Source of the DNA: Caballeronia terrestris
Lineage (GTDB): Bacteria; Pseudomonadota; Gammaproteobacteria; Burkholderiales; Burkholderiaceae
Length of the DNA stretch: 64,000 bases
Direction: 5' to 3'
Assembly: GCF_001544515.1 (NCBI RefSeq)
Contig: NZ_FCOL02000014.1
Location: 62,001 to 126,000 of the forward strand
Part shown: positions 1 to 8,144 of the stretch, piece after piece
Position numbering within the stretch: the stretch's first letter is position 1
Layout: every line of letters begins with the position of its first letter
Notes under the pieces: generated by a model
What the model saw: the letters and a program-made list of their open reading frames with translations, nothing else
Told to the model about the DNA's origin: nothing
Database searches by the model: none
Translations under genes and position numbers: made by a program

Positions 1-815
1 AAGTTCGCGCCCAACTGACGCATCACGTTGAACGAATACTGATGAAAGTAATCGATGTCGCGATTGAGCACCGCGTGAACATGCTCGGCGAAAGCCGCGC
101 GCCATTCGGTGATCGGATTATTCGTCGGACGCCGTGAAAGGTGCGTGGCAAGCGTGCTCGCCGATGCCTGTACGAGCTCGGTGCCCGACAACGCAGGCCG
201 ATTGCGCTTGGCGAACTCCACGTACGGAAAGAGCAGGTTCGCATTGCCCGCCAGTTCCGGCGCGAGCGAGAACACGCCGTCGTAATCGTCGCCGCCGAGC
301 GTGTAATAGCCCGCGTTGTGGAAGTACTCAAGCTGCCGCGCGCTGGTATCGACACGCTTGATGCCGATGGTGGTCTTCGAATGCGACTGATGGTAATTCG
401 TCGCACGCGTGTCGGGCAGATAGAACGCATCGACCTCGACAATCACCACGTGGCCGCGACGCGTCTGCTCGAGCACGTGCCGCTCCAGCGTGTCATAGAT
501 CGCGAGCTCCTGTGCCTGCAGGCCATAAAGCCGCGCGATATCGTCCAGCGAGAACTTCGGGAACGTGAACTGGTCGCCCTCGAACGCTTGCAGCACGGTA
601 AAGCCGAGCGCCGCGCGCGGATCGAAACCGAAGTCGTGCAACAGCTCGATCCACAGATCGACGTAGCAATTGGTTTCGAGCCACACGCGCTCGCCCTGAT
701 GCAGCGGGTGACGATCCGCTTCGCGAAGCATCTGCCTGGCGAAAGCGGTTTGCTGCGGCGCCATCGCGACGGCGCCATCCGCATTTGCGGCCACAGCGGA
801 CGGGAGCGAGCTCAT
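1..815 (-). CDS. DUF1839 family protein (3' part missing at window edge)
   Basis: The reading frame is open from an ATG at 815 to the window edge, so about 271 codons are present and the C-terminus is missing. The start overlaps the stop of the upstream ligase in an ATGA arrangement (812-815), which implies translational coupling. The translated protein is soluble, with no signal peptide or membrane segment, and contains stretches such as ETNCYVDLWIELLH and EVDAFYLPDTRATNYHQSH, which I associate with the DUF1839 family. Proteins of that family are known as neighbours of amino acid:carrier-protein ligases in Bradyrhizobium and Burkholderia. The papain-like or transferase role sometimes guessed for such partners is not shown here. 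An acceptor or transferase step for the carrier-bound amino acid is my inference from context only. Confidence 0.8.
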   Translation of the reverse strand, partial: MSSLPSAVAANADGAVAMAPQQTAFARQMLREADRHPLHQGERVWLETNCYVDLWIELLHDFGFDPRAALGFTVLQAFEGDQFTFPKFSLDDIARLYGLQAQELAIYDTLERHVLEQTRRGHVVIVEVDAFYLPDTRATNYHQSHSKTTIGIKRVDTSARQLEYFHNAGYYTLGGDDYDGVFSLAPELAGNANLLFPYVEFAKRNRPALSGTELVQASASTLATHLSRRPTNNPITEWRAAFAEHVHAVLNRDIDYFHQYSFNVMRQLGAN

Positions 816-1855
816 GCGTTCGTGCCCGTGCGTGCCAGTGCATCGGCGATCATCGGCGCGGCATCGCCCCACAGGAACGTGCGTACCGCTTCGGGCCACT
901 TCGTCACGTCGAGGCCGTGATGGCGGAAGAGCGCCAGCGTGGTACGCTCCATGCCGAAGCCGACGCATGCCGTGTGCGCAAGGCTATCGTCGGTTTGCTG
1001 GATGTTCCAGATTTCGCCGAAGTGTTCCATGTGATAGTTGAACGAGAGGCATGCGGTCAGCTTGTTCGGCGTCGCGACCGGCACCAGCAGTTCGAACTTG
1101 AGTTGCTGCTCGCGCTGGCTGTCGGCAACGATCTTGCCGCCGCGTCCGAAGAACGGATCGTTGGCGAGGTCGATTTCGAACGGCAGTTGCAAGAGGCGCA
1201 CGAGGGCCGAGCCGCGTTCGATCCACTTCTGGCGGAACGCCATCACCTGTGCCGGGCTGCCGACGCGAATGTATTCGCGCATGCGGAACATCTGCATGCG
1301 GCCCGGATCGATGGAGGGCTCGTGGCGGAAGCAGTAAGCGAACACGTCGACGATCGCACCTTCTTCCGCGAGCTTGCCGCGCCGCGCGATCAGCGGATAC
1401 ACCGGATAGCAGGCGGCCGGCGTGAGCACGAGACGTGTCGGCTTTTGCTGATCCATCCATTCGTCGGAGCGTTCCTGATCGCCCACGGCGAGCGTCTTGT
1501 CGAGCGCTTCGAGCAGGCGATGATGGCCGCGGTCGTTGCCCTGGAATGCGTGGATCGTGCCGGCGAGGTCGGGGAAGCTTTTCAGGTACTCGCTGTCCTC
1601 GAAGTCGTGACGGCGCATCGCGGGCGGAAAGCGCAGCACTTCCGCGCTCTGGTCCGCGCCGAGCAGCGTGATGACCTTGTTCAGGCGATCGACCACATCT
1701 TCGAACACTTCACTGCGGCCGTAGAGACCGTTCTCTCCGGTATCGATCAGAATGCCGGCTTCGATCAGGCGATCGCGCAGCGTCGGATCGGATGCGACAG
1801 ACGACGTTTGTCCTTCGGCCTGCATCAGCACGGCCGGTTCGGTAGGCATGTTCAT
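812..1855 (-). CDS. Amino acid:[carrier protein] ligase (aminoacyl-tRNA-synthetase-like)
   Basis: The protein has 347 residues and is a stand-alone class II synthetase core without a tRNA-binding arm, similar to atypical seryl-tRNA synthetases. Members of this family activate a small amino acid (glycine or alanine in the characterised enzymes) with ATP and load it onto the phosphopantetheine of a dedicated carrier protein instead of tRNA. Motif 2 is seen as FRHEPS..GRMQMFRMREYIRVG (about 177-199) and motif 3 as GFGMERTTLALF (299-310). Cys149, Glu194 and Cys297 lie where the family has its zinc ligands for the substrate amine. The start at ATG 1855 is 2 nt after the stop of the upstream acyl-CoA dehydrogenase gene. 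A much longer upstream extension of the frame is only antisense-like read-through. Confidence in family is high; the amino acid used is unknown. Confidence 0.92.
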   Translation of the reverse strand: MNMPTEPAVLMQAEGQTSSVASDPTLRDRLIEAGILIDTGENGLYGRSEVFEDVVDRLNKVITLLGADQSAEVLRFPPAMRRHDFEDSEYLKSFPDLAGTIHAFQGNDRGHHRLLEALDKTLAVGDQERSDEWMDQQKPTRLVLTPAACYPVYPLIARRGKLAEEGAIVDVFAYCFRHEPSIDPGRMQMFRMREYIRVGSPAQVMAFRQKWIERGSALVRLLQLPFEIDLANDPFFGRGGKIVADSQREQQLKFELLVPVATPNKLTACLSFNYHMEHFGEIWNIQQTDDSLAHTACVGFGMERTTLALFRHHGLDVTKWPEAVRTFLWGDAAPMIADALARTGTNA

Positions 1856-1857
1856 TT

Positions 1858-3117
1858 TTAGTTTGTCCCCGTTACTGCAGTGCGCTGCGCGAGCAGCAGA
1901 TTGGCCGTGTTCAACTCGATGCGGTCGTTGCTGATCATCAGCGGCGCCGACATGAGGTCGCGAAGATGACGCCCCACGCTGTAGTCGCTGTCGTTCTTGT
2001 AGCCTGCCATGCCGCAAATCATCAGCGCTTCCTGCACGACCTGAAACGCCGATTGCGAGATCGCGAGCTTGAGCATGTTCATGTCGGCTGCCAGCCCGAT
2101 CGACGCGCCAAGCGGCATGTCGACCTGGTCGCTGCCGATCGCCTGCCGCGCGACGCGTTCCGCGTTCGCTTCGGCAACGGCGCCAAGCGCGGCCTTGAGG
2201 CGAGCCTGCATCATGCGGTGCGTCGTGACGGCTTGCGCAAGGCGCGATGCCGAGGGCGGCAGCGCGCCGGGCTTGCCGCGCGCCTGATTGCGGAAGAACT
2301 GATGCGCGCGATTCACGGCGTCGCCGGCAATGCCGATCCATACCGATGCCCACAGCGTGTGCGAAACCGGCAGCATGCTTTCGTCTGCGATCTTCGCGAA
2401 TGGCGCCGGCAGAATCTGCTCGGCGATACCCTGCGCGGTCAGGCGATGGCCTTCGCTGCACGTTCCGCGCATGCCGAGCGTGTCCCACGTGCCGCGCCGC
2501 TCGAGCGTGAACGTATCGCGTGGAGCTACGATCAGTACCTGATCCGACGGCGGCGCATCCGGATGACGGCGTGCCGTGACGAGGATGCAGTCCGCATGCG
2601 CGCCATACGAAATGGTCGGCGCGAGCTTCTCGATGCTGAACGCGCCGTCGACGAGATCGACTGCGCAAGCGCTCGTGCGCATGTTGCCGCCGATCGTCTC
2701 TTCCGAGGTTGCCGAGGCGAGCAGCAATTGCTCCCCGGCTATGCGTGCGAGCAGATCGTGCTGCCATGCCACGTCGGCCGCATGATCGACGATGCACGCG
2801 ACCTGGCTCTGGTGCATCGCATAGATCATCGCAGTCGATGCACAGCCTTGCGCCAGCGCCTCGCAAAGACGCGCCACGGCGTCGAGCTCGAGGCCATCGC
2901 CGCCGAATGCACGCGGGATCATCGCGGACAGCAGGCGTTCGTTGCGCATCGCGTCGAACGCTTCGTGCGGGAAGCGCGCTTCGCGGTCCACCGCGCTCGC
3001 ATGCGCAGCCGAAATCACGGCTACGCGACGGGCGGCGGCGAGGAGCGCGATTTCGTCACGCGCTGGCGGCTGCACGTTTGCGTCCGCGGGGTTGAAAACC
3101 TCCGTGCGGGCATTCAT
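1858..3117 (-). CDS. Acyl-CoA dehydrogenase family flavoprotein
   Basis: A 419-residue protein with the acyl-CoA dehydrogenase layout: an N-terminal helical domain (about 30-140), a middle beta domain and a C-terminal helical domain ending with a GMAGYKNDSDYSVGRHLRDL stretch typical of the family near the FAD site. It overlaps the carrier-protein stop by 4 nt (ATGA) and precedes the ligase by 2 nt, so it belongs to the same transcript. Since it is fused by context to a carrier protein and an amino-acid-loading enzyme, it may oxidise the alpha-beta or C-N bond of a carrier-bound aminoacyl group, as prolyl-carrier-protein oxidases do. That substrate is an inference; the family assignment is well supported. 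Confidence 0.88.
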   Translation of the reverse strand: MNARTEVFNPADANVQPPARDEIALLAAARRVAVISAAHASAVDREARFPHEAFDAMRNERLLSAMIPRAFGGDGLELDAVARLCEALAQGCASTAMIYAMHQSQVACIVDHAADVAWQHDLLARIAGEQLLLASATSEETIGGNMRTSACAVDLVDGAFSIEKLAPTISYGAHADCILVTARRHPDAPPSDQVLIVAPRDTFTLERRGTWDTLGMRGTCSEGHRLTAQGIAEQILPAPFAKIADESMLPVSHTLWASVWIGIAGDAVNRAHQFFRNQARGKPGALPPSASRLAQAVTTHRMMQARLKAALGAVAEANAERVARQAIGSDQVDMPLGASIGLAADMNMLKLAISQSAFQVVQEALMICGMAGYKNDSDYSVGRHLRDLMSAPLMISNDRIELNTANLLLAQRTAVTGTN

Positions 3118-3365
3118 GCCGCGGCCTGCAGGCGGCGCAGTTCGACGATCGATGCTGCGAGCGTGTCGATGCTGGAAAACAGGCGGCGCGTGAGCATGCG
3201 GTCGGGAATCTCGATGGCGAACTCGTCTTCGATGGCGAGCATCACATGCACGGTGGCAAGCGATGAGAGTCCTGCTGCATACAGATCGTCGCTGTCGCCA
3301 AGCGAATCCACGGAGACGTCGAGACGGGCGGATTCAGAAAGGATACGGCGCAGTTGTGTTTTCAT
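3114..3365 (-). CDS. Acyl (aminoacyl) carrier protein
   Basis: From the ATG at 3365 this is an 83-residue acidic helical protein. The phosphopantetheine attachment region reads DDLYAAGLSSLATVHVML, where Ser35 replaces the serine of the usual DSL motif (here SSL). Earlier in-frame ATGs exist at 3374 and 3401; 3365 is preferred because a GGGG stretch lies 9-12 nt upstream and the residues after it match the usual carrier-protein N-terminus. It is the first gene of the unit carrier protein - acyl-CoA dehydrogenase - ligase - DUF1839, and its stop overlaps the start of the next gene. It is therefore the probable thiol acceptor of the amino acid activated by the ligase. Confidence 0.88.
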   Translation of the reverse strand: MKTQLRRILSESARLDVSVDSLGDSDDLYAAGLSSLATVHVMLAIEDEFAIEIPDRMLTRRLFSSIDTLAASIVELRRLQAAA

Positions 3366-3735
3366 TGTTGTCATCCCCGGGGTGGCCACCGATTCATTCA
3401 TTCGGCTATTTTCGATCAGAGCTTCGCATGGATTCGGCTTGCGTTCGGTGCTTGCCTGTTGCCATTCGAATCCCGCGCTGACGCTAGAGCGGCTCGTATC
3501 GAGTTGCTCATTACAAGCGTCTTACATTCGTCACCTTGCGCTCATTTAGGCGTTGAAGCGGTGTCGTTTGTGTGACCGTATTTAACGAATTCCAATGGTC
3601 ATACGTCCGTGCGATGGCGCACGAAATTGGGGCGGTCGGTACGAGCCAAGTTTGCACCGCGTTTGAATCGCGTTTGAATCGCGTTTGAGCATCACGCGCG
3701 ATATGAGCCTTTGAGCACAAAGCGTTTAGTGGCGC
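3366..3735. promoter_or_regulatory. Divergent intergenic region, carrier-protein operon / YdcF gene
   Basis: About 370 bp between the divergently oriented carrier-protein gene and the YdcF-type gene. It must hold promoters for both. The only clear structure is a set of three tandem 11-bp repeats at 3659-3691, listed separately. I see no convincing additional gene. Confidence 0.5.
3659..3691 (+). repeat. Three tandem 11-bp direct repeats
   Basis: Two exact copies of GCGTTTGAATC (3659-3669, 3670-3680) are followed by a third copy, GCGTTTGAGCA (3681-3691). The period is close to one helical turn, so all three copies face the same side of the DNA. They lie 45 bp upstream of the YdcF-type start, in the divergent promoter region. 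Confidence 0.7.
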
Positions 3736-4497
3736 ATGTTCAGAATGCAGGGTCCGCTTGTGTCCCAAAGGACTTGCGCATTGGTTCTTGTCGCCTTGCT
3801 TTTGTTTGTCGTTGCGCTGTTCGCCGTGTGCCGCGGACGTCGGGTGCAAGTGCTGCTGGCCGGTGGAGTGGTCTTCTGGCTGCTCGGAAGCTGGCTGGCA
3901 GGCCCGCTCGTGAGCATCGCGCAAAGCGGATACGACGCTCCTGTCGAACCACGCATGGCGCCGCGCATGGCGTTTATCCTGCTTGGCGGTGGCACGGAAT
4001 TCGACGAAAGCGAACGACTCGTGCCACAGGCCGAATCGATGCCGCGCATCGAAGCGGCCTTGGCGCTTTACGAGGTTTGCCGGCGAACCGAAACCGTATG
4101 CAAAGTGTTCGTCAGTGGCGGCGATGCACAGCGCCATGGGCAAACGGAAGCGGACGTGTATGCGCCTTATCTGCTGAAGGGCGGCGTCGAGCGCTCCGAT
4201 CTCGTGCTGGAGAACACGAGCCTCGACACCTACGATAACGCTCGCAACGTCGACGAGCTGCTGCGCCAGGATCGCTATGACGGGATGGTGCTCATTACGT
4301 CGTCGTTGCACATGCGGCGCGCCGTCCTTACGTTTGCTGCCTTTGGCCTGCATCCGCAACCGTTCGTGTCGAGCGTGCGCAATCCGCCTTCGTGGTGGTT
4401 ACCGCATCCCGAAGGATGGTTCGACTCCGAGGACGCGCTTTACGAGTTGGTCGGAGTCGTGCGGTTTTATGTGTGGCGCTGGCTGGGCTTGTATTGA
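3736..4497 (+). CDS. YdcF/SanA-family (DUF218) membrane protein
   Basis: 253 residues. Two N-terminal hydrophobic segments (about 14-32 and 38-60) are followed by a DUF218 domain with its characteristic pieces: FILLGGGTEFD (about 79-89), VSGGDA, ENTSLDTYDNA and ITSSLHMRRAV. This family (YdcF, SanA, ElyC in Escherichia coli) is inner-membrane anchored and connected with envelope integrity, and ElyC acts on cell-wall lipid carrier metabolism. The exact reaction is unknown here. No good ribosome-binding site is seen before ATG 3736, and an in-frame ATG at 3745 is an alternative start. It stands alone, divergent from the carrier-protein operon and convergent with the next small gene. Confidence 0.85.
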   Translation: MFRMQGPLVSQRTCALVLVALLLFVVALFAVCRGRRVQVLLAGGVVFWLLGSWLAGPLVSIAQSGYDAPVEPRMAPRMAFILLGGGTEFDESERLVPQAESMPRIEAALALYEVCRRTETVCKVFVSGGDAQRHGQTEADVYAPYLLKGGVERSDLVLENTSLDTYDNARNVDELLRQDRYDGMVLITSSLHMRRAVLTFAAFGLHPQPFVSSVRNPPSWWLPHPEGWFDSEDALYELVGVVRFYVWRWLGLY

Positions 4498-4511
4498 TCT
4501 GGACGCCTGCG

Positions 4512-4796
4512 TCACTCGTTCGACAGCGAGCGTCTTACCCAACCGGTCCACGCCTCGTGCAGTGAGTCGCGCATCGCTATCGCGCGATCCTCGAGACGTG
4601 TGAGATGCGGCCTCAGGCTCAGGACTGGCTTCCCGGCCAGATACCACGACACCACGGCGAGCAGGATCGTCGCAGGAAGCGCCAACGCGATATTCAGGTA
4701 CGAGTGCGCGGTCCACGGGCCCAAGGCGGCAACCGCTTGTTGCGGCTGATTGAACGGACGGTGATTCGCACCAGCATGGGAAGTTTCGATATGCAT
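4512..4796 (-). CDS. Small single-span membrane protein, unknown function
   Basis: A 94-residue product from ATG 4796. It has one clear hydrophobic segment (about residues 32-53, SYLNIALALPATILLAVVSW) and a charged C-terminus, so it is probably a bitopic inner-membrane protein. I do not recognise a family. The start has only a weak ribosome-binding site and lies 15 bp downstream of a strong terminator hairpin, so transcription would need a promoter inside that short gap or read-through. This makes the gene less certain than its neighbours. Confidence 0.45.
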   Translation of the reverse strand: MHIETSHAGANHRPFNQPQQAVAALGPWTAHSYLNIALALPATILLAVVSWYLAGKPVLSLRPHLTRLEDRAIAMRDSLHEAWTGWVRRSLSNE

Positions 4797-4810
4797 GCTC
4801 AAGCGGCGTA

Positions 4811-4848
4811 AAAAAGGGGCGCCTCGAATAAACGGGGCGCCCCTTTTT
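4811..4848. terminator. Bidirectional intrinsic terminator
   Basis: A perfect 13-bp inverted repeat (AAAAAGGGGCGCC at 4811-4823, GGCGCCCCTTTTT at 4836-4848) with a 12-nt loop and A/T tracts on both sides. It lies 11 bp past the stop of the minus-strand ATP-grasp gene, so it most likely ends the exopolysaccharide unit. Confidence 0.9.
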
Positions 4849-4858
4849 GCCAAAGCCT

Positions 4859-5773
4859 TTAACGCGGCACGTTGACAGGCGAAGCAGCCAATCCAGCGGA
4901 CGACGAGTGCGCCTGAAGCATGCGTCCCCAGTCGTAGTCGATCTGATCCGGCGTCAATCGATAAACGCCCGCGCCCGGTGTAAAGGTCAACTCGCCGAAG
5001 AAGATCCTGTCGTCCGGCGCGTAAAGGTCTACGCGTACATAGTCGAAGTTCGCCGACAGTTGCTTCGCGTTGCGCAGAATCTCATCGAGGTTGTCCGGAC
5101 GCGGCGAAGGCACCGCGCTGTTCGGATAGTGACCAATACGGATGTCGAGCTGATTCCAGTCTTCATCGTAAAAGTCTCCGCGCGGATGAGGCGTGAAGCG
5201 ATCGGAGATATGCAGGATGAAAGCCTTCTGCTTCCCCGCTACCTGGTTGAAACAATGGATCTTGAAGTCGGCAGGAATGTTGCCGCTTTGATCGGTGAGC
5301 AGCGCCTCGAAGAAGATTCGCGGCTTGATGTGCTCGTAGTGCCGCTCGCGCGCTACACGGTAGAAATTCGCCGCCAGCCAGCGCTCGCTTAGCGCGCTCA
5401 ACTCTTCGAAAGACGTCTCCGCTTTGTCGTGAATCACCTTGACATAGCCGCTTCCGTGATTAGCCTTCATCACGAACGAGGAGGGTAGCGCATCGAAGAC
5501 GTCCTTCGTGAAGTGATCCGGGCTTGAAAGAAGAGGAATCAGATGTTCCTCGCCGATCGTGCGGATAACGAAGTCGCGCACGAGCAGCTTGTCGGTCAGG
5601 TTCGCGAAACGCGGGTCCGGGTGAAGGCAGCGATAGACGATCTTCTCGTTGAACGTGACCGGATTCACGAGATCGGGAAACCGGCCAACGCTCATGCGGT
5701 GCGACAGACTCAAAAAGACCGAGTCGGGAAGTAACTCTTTGACGGAGCCTGCGATTGTCTTCGAAAGCGACAT
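4859..5773 (-). CDS. TupA-like ATP-grasp protein
   Basis: 304 residues, soluble, resembling the TupA-like ATP-grasp family often encoded in capsule, teichuronopeptide or exopolysaccharide loci. Visible pieces are NPVTFNEKIVYRCLH near the N-terminus, SFVMKANHGSGYVKVI (the ATP-grasp nucleotide loop), PADFKIHCFN and a metal/ATP site FDYVRVDLYAPDDRIFFGEL near the C-terminus. Such enzymes are proposed to attach an amino acid or similar group to a polysaccharide; the substrate is not evident. It follows the tyrosine autokinase by 49 bp on the same strand and is ended by a strong terminator, so it is the last gene of this three-gene unit. Confidence 0.82.
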   Translation of the reverse strand: MSLSKTIAGSVKELLPDSVFLSLSHRMSVGRFPDLVNPVTFNEKIVYRCLHPDPRFANLTDKLLVRDFVIRTIGEEHLIPLLSSPDHFTKDVFDALPSSFVMKANHGSGYVKVIHDKAETSFEELSALSERWLAANFYRVARERHYEHIKPRIFFEALLTDQSGNIPADFKIHCFNQVAGKQKAFILHISDRFTPHPRGDFYDEDWNQLDIRIGHYPNSAVPSPRPDNLDEILRNAKQLSANFDYVRVDLYAPDDRIFFGELTFTPGAGVYRLTPDQIDYDWGRMLQAHSSSAGLAASPVNVPR

Positions 5774-5822
5774 GTCGTCCTCTGCTATTTGTTGTATTCG
5801 ACCGCTTCCTTAGTTCACGCGG

Positions 5823-8144
5823 TCAGGGTTGGGAAGGGCCGTATGAGGGCGCGCCATAACTACTTGAATACGCGCGAATGCGCTTGTCGCTGCGACGCTT
5901 GGGCATTGCATTGAAAATTGCACCGGCTACCCTCGCCCCCGCGAGATCCAGTCGCTTGATCGCTTCACCGAGTTCGGCTTCGCTTTGCGCGCTCGGCCGC
6001 ACGACGACGAGCGTCGAGCCCGCAGCCGCGCCGACCATGACCGCATCGCTGACCGCGAGCACGGCAGGCGTATCGATGATCACGAGGTCGTATTGCGGCA
6101 TCAACTGTTCGAGCAGGGAACGCAGGCGCGTCGTCGAGAGCAGCTTCGACGGGTTGGCCGGCGGCACGCCGTTCGAGATCACGCTGAGACCTGGCACGCC
6201 GGACGCTTGCACCACCTCTTCGAGCTCGCGGCGATGCGTGAGCACTTCGGCGAGGCCGGCCGTGTGCGCGAGACCGAACTGCGAGGCGACCTGACCACGA
6301 CGCAGGTCGCCGTCGATCAGGAGCACGCGATTGCCCGCTTGAGCATGCAGCACGGCAAGGTTCGAAGCGATAAAGGTCTTGCCGATACCCGGCGTCGCAC
6401 CTGCGACGGCGAGCACGTTGTTGCGCGCACCGTTGACGTCGCGCATCAAGGAAGTGCGGATAGCGCGCAGTGCTTCGATAGCTTCTTCGCTCTGCGATGT
6501 CGTCGCGAGGAGCAGGGTAGCGGGGTCCGCATGCGGATCGCCGATGCCGGCTTCAGCCAACTCTTTCGCGGCATCGCTGGCGTGTTCGTAAGGCATGCCG
6601 GGCAAGCGGCCCCGCAGCGGCGATTCGTCGAGACGCAGTTGCTGGTCGCTGAACGCGACCGCGCCGAATACCGGAAGCTGCAGATGACGCTCGGCGGCAT
6701 CCGGGCTGTGCACGATGCTCACCGACTTGCGCTGCCTCAGGAAGATATAGAGCCCGCTGATGATCAGGCCACCGACGATCCCGCCCGCGATTACGAGCAA
6801 GCGCTTCGGCTTGGACGGCTCGGTCGGGTAGAGCGCCGTGTCGACGAGATGCACGTTGCCGATCGTGCCAGCGCGCGTGACTTGCAATTCGCGCGACTTG
6901 TCGAGCATCGCGACGTAGATGTCTTCAGCGACCTTGGCATTGCGCGTGAGATCGGCCGTCTTGCGGTCCGACTCGGGCAACTGGTTGAAGCGCGAGTCGT
7001 ACTGCTTTCTCTGCTGCTCAAGCGTCGCGAGTTGCTGATCGATCGTCTGCAGTTCACGCGTGCCAGGTGCAAAGCGGCTGGCCGTTTGCGTGCGCTGCAT
7101 CCTGAGGGTTGCGATCTGGGTTTCGATGTCGAGCGTGCCCTTCAAATACGACGATGCCTCCGCGCTCGGCGCCATCGAATTCGCTTGCGTACGGTAGTCG
7201 CTAAGCTCGGTGTCTGCACGCTTGAGTTCGTCCTTGAGACGCGGCAGCTCGCTCTCGATGAAGTCGCGCGTGAGCCCCGCATCCTGACGCTTCTGATCGA
7301 CATGCGATGCGATGTACGTTTGCGCGATCGAGTTAGTGATGGCTTGCGCAAGCTCGGGGCTCTTGTTTTCATAGGAAATCTGCACGACGCCCGATTCCTT
7401 CGTGGATTCGGCCACCTTAAGCTTGCCCGAGAAGCGCTGCACGGCTGCGAACTCGCTAAAGCGCGCAACCGTGAACTCCGTGCCCGGACGCGCAACGAGT
7501 TGGCGCACGAGCATCGTCACGCCATTGCCGGCAACCGGTGTACCCACCGCGCCTTCGAGCACCTTGTTGCCGTTTGGATCGATCAGCTCATAACGATTGT
7601 TCGCAAGCGCGCGCAACGTCATTTCCTTGTTGATGAAACGCGACGGCACGTCGAGCGTATCGACGTTCAGCTCTTCACCGCCCCACGCAAAAGAACGCAT
7701 GCCGAGCAACGCCGGCATCGGCTGGCCAGGATCCGAAAGCAACTCGGAGATGCGGCCGAGGACGGGGAACTGGTCCGGCGTCGCAAGGATGTCCTGCTTG
7801 TACTTCTTGATGACCGGCAGCAGCACCGTGCGGCTCTGGATCATCTGGATCTCCGCATCGCTCGGCAAGGTCTTGGGGATGACTTCCTCGGATACGCTGC
7901 GTCCCGAGCGCGAGTTGAGGCCGAATGTGTTCGGATTCGGAAACTCGACGCGGACGACCGCATCGGCAGTGAACGTGGGTGTCGCCAGAAACGCGTAGCT
8001 CGTGGCCAGCGCCGTGACCGCGATCACGATGAGAATCACAGCCCACATGTTGTCGATTATCAGGCGCCATACGTTGACGGTGCGGGACGCCACCGTATTC
8101 CCGCTCGTGGCGTAAGGACCGTATTCGAGGATGGGTGTATTCAT
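5823..8144 (-). CDS. Exopolysaccharide chain-length protein / bacterial tyrosine autokinase (Wzc/GumC-BceF type)
   Basis: 773 residues with the full two-part layout. The Wzz part has a first membrane span at about 34-54, a periplasmic coiled-coil region (about 260-430) and a second span at about 449-467 preceded by a proline-rich TEPSKPKR. The cytoplasmic kinase has Walker A GATPGIGKT (582-590), Walker A' VLLIDGDLR (607-615) and Walker B LVIIDTPAV (687-695). The C-terminal tail carries only three tyrosines (759, 763, 768), fewer than in Wzc of Escherichia coli. Such proteins control polymer length and export of exopolysaccharide. Its start codon shares one base with the stop of the glycosyltransferase gene (TAATG), so the two are coupled. 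No Wza, Wzx or Wzy partner lies in the window. Confidence 0.93.
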   Translation of the reverse strand: MNTPILEYGPYATSGNTVASRTVNVWRLIIDNMWAVILIVIAVTALATSYAFLATPTFTADAVVRVEFPNPNTFGLNSRSGRSVSEEVIPKTLPSDAEIQMIQSRTVLLPVIKKYKQDILATPDQFPVLGRISELLSDPGQPMPALLGMRSFAWGGEELNVDTLDVPSRFINKEMTLRALANNRYELIDPNGNKVLEGAVGTPVAGNGVTMLVRQLVARPGTEFTVARFSEFAAVQRFSGKLKVAESTKESGVVQISYENKSPELAQAITNSIAQTYIASHVDQKRQDAGLTRDFIESELPRLKDELKRADTELSDYRTQANSMAPSAEASSYLKGTLDIETQIATLRMQRTQTASRFAPGTRELQTIDQQLATLEQQRKQYDSRFNQLPESDRKTADLTRNAKVAEDIYVAMLDKSRELQVTRAGTIGNVHLVDTALYPTEPSKPKRLLVIAGGIVGGLIISGLYIFLRQRKSVSIVHSPDAAERHLQLPVFGAVAFSDQQLRLDESPLRGRLPGMPYEHASDAAKELAEAGIGDPHADPATLLLATTSQSEEAIEALRAIRTSLMRDVNGARNNVLAVAGATPGIGKTFIASNLAVLHAQAGNRVLLIDGDLRRGQVASQFGLAHTAGLAEVLTHRRELEEVVQASGVPGLSVISNGVPPANPSKLLSTTRLRSLLEQLMPQYDLVIIDTPAVLAVSDAVMVGAAAGSTLVVVRPSAQSEAELGEAIKRLDLAGARVAGAIFNAMPKRRSDKRIRAYSSSYGAPSYGPSQP

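Noticed and set aside
1966..3549. 527-codon plus-strand frame over the acyl-CoA dehydrogenase gene
   Set aside because: Antisense shadow with low-complexity Arg/His composition; the minus-strand protein has clear family motifs.
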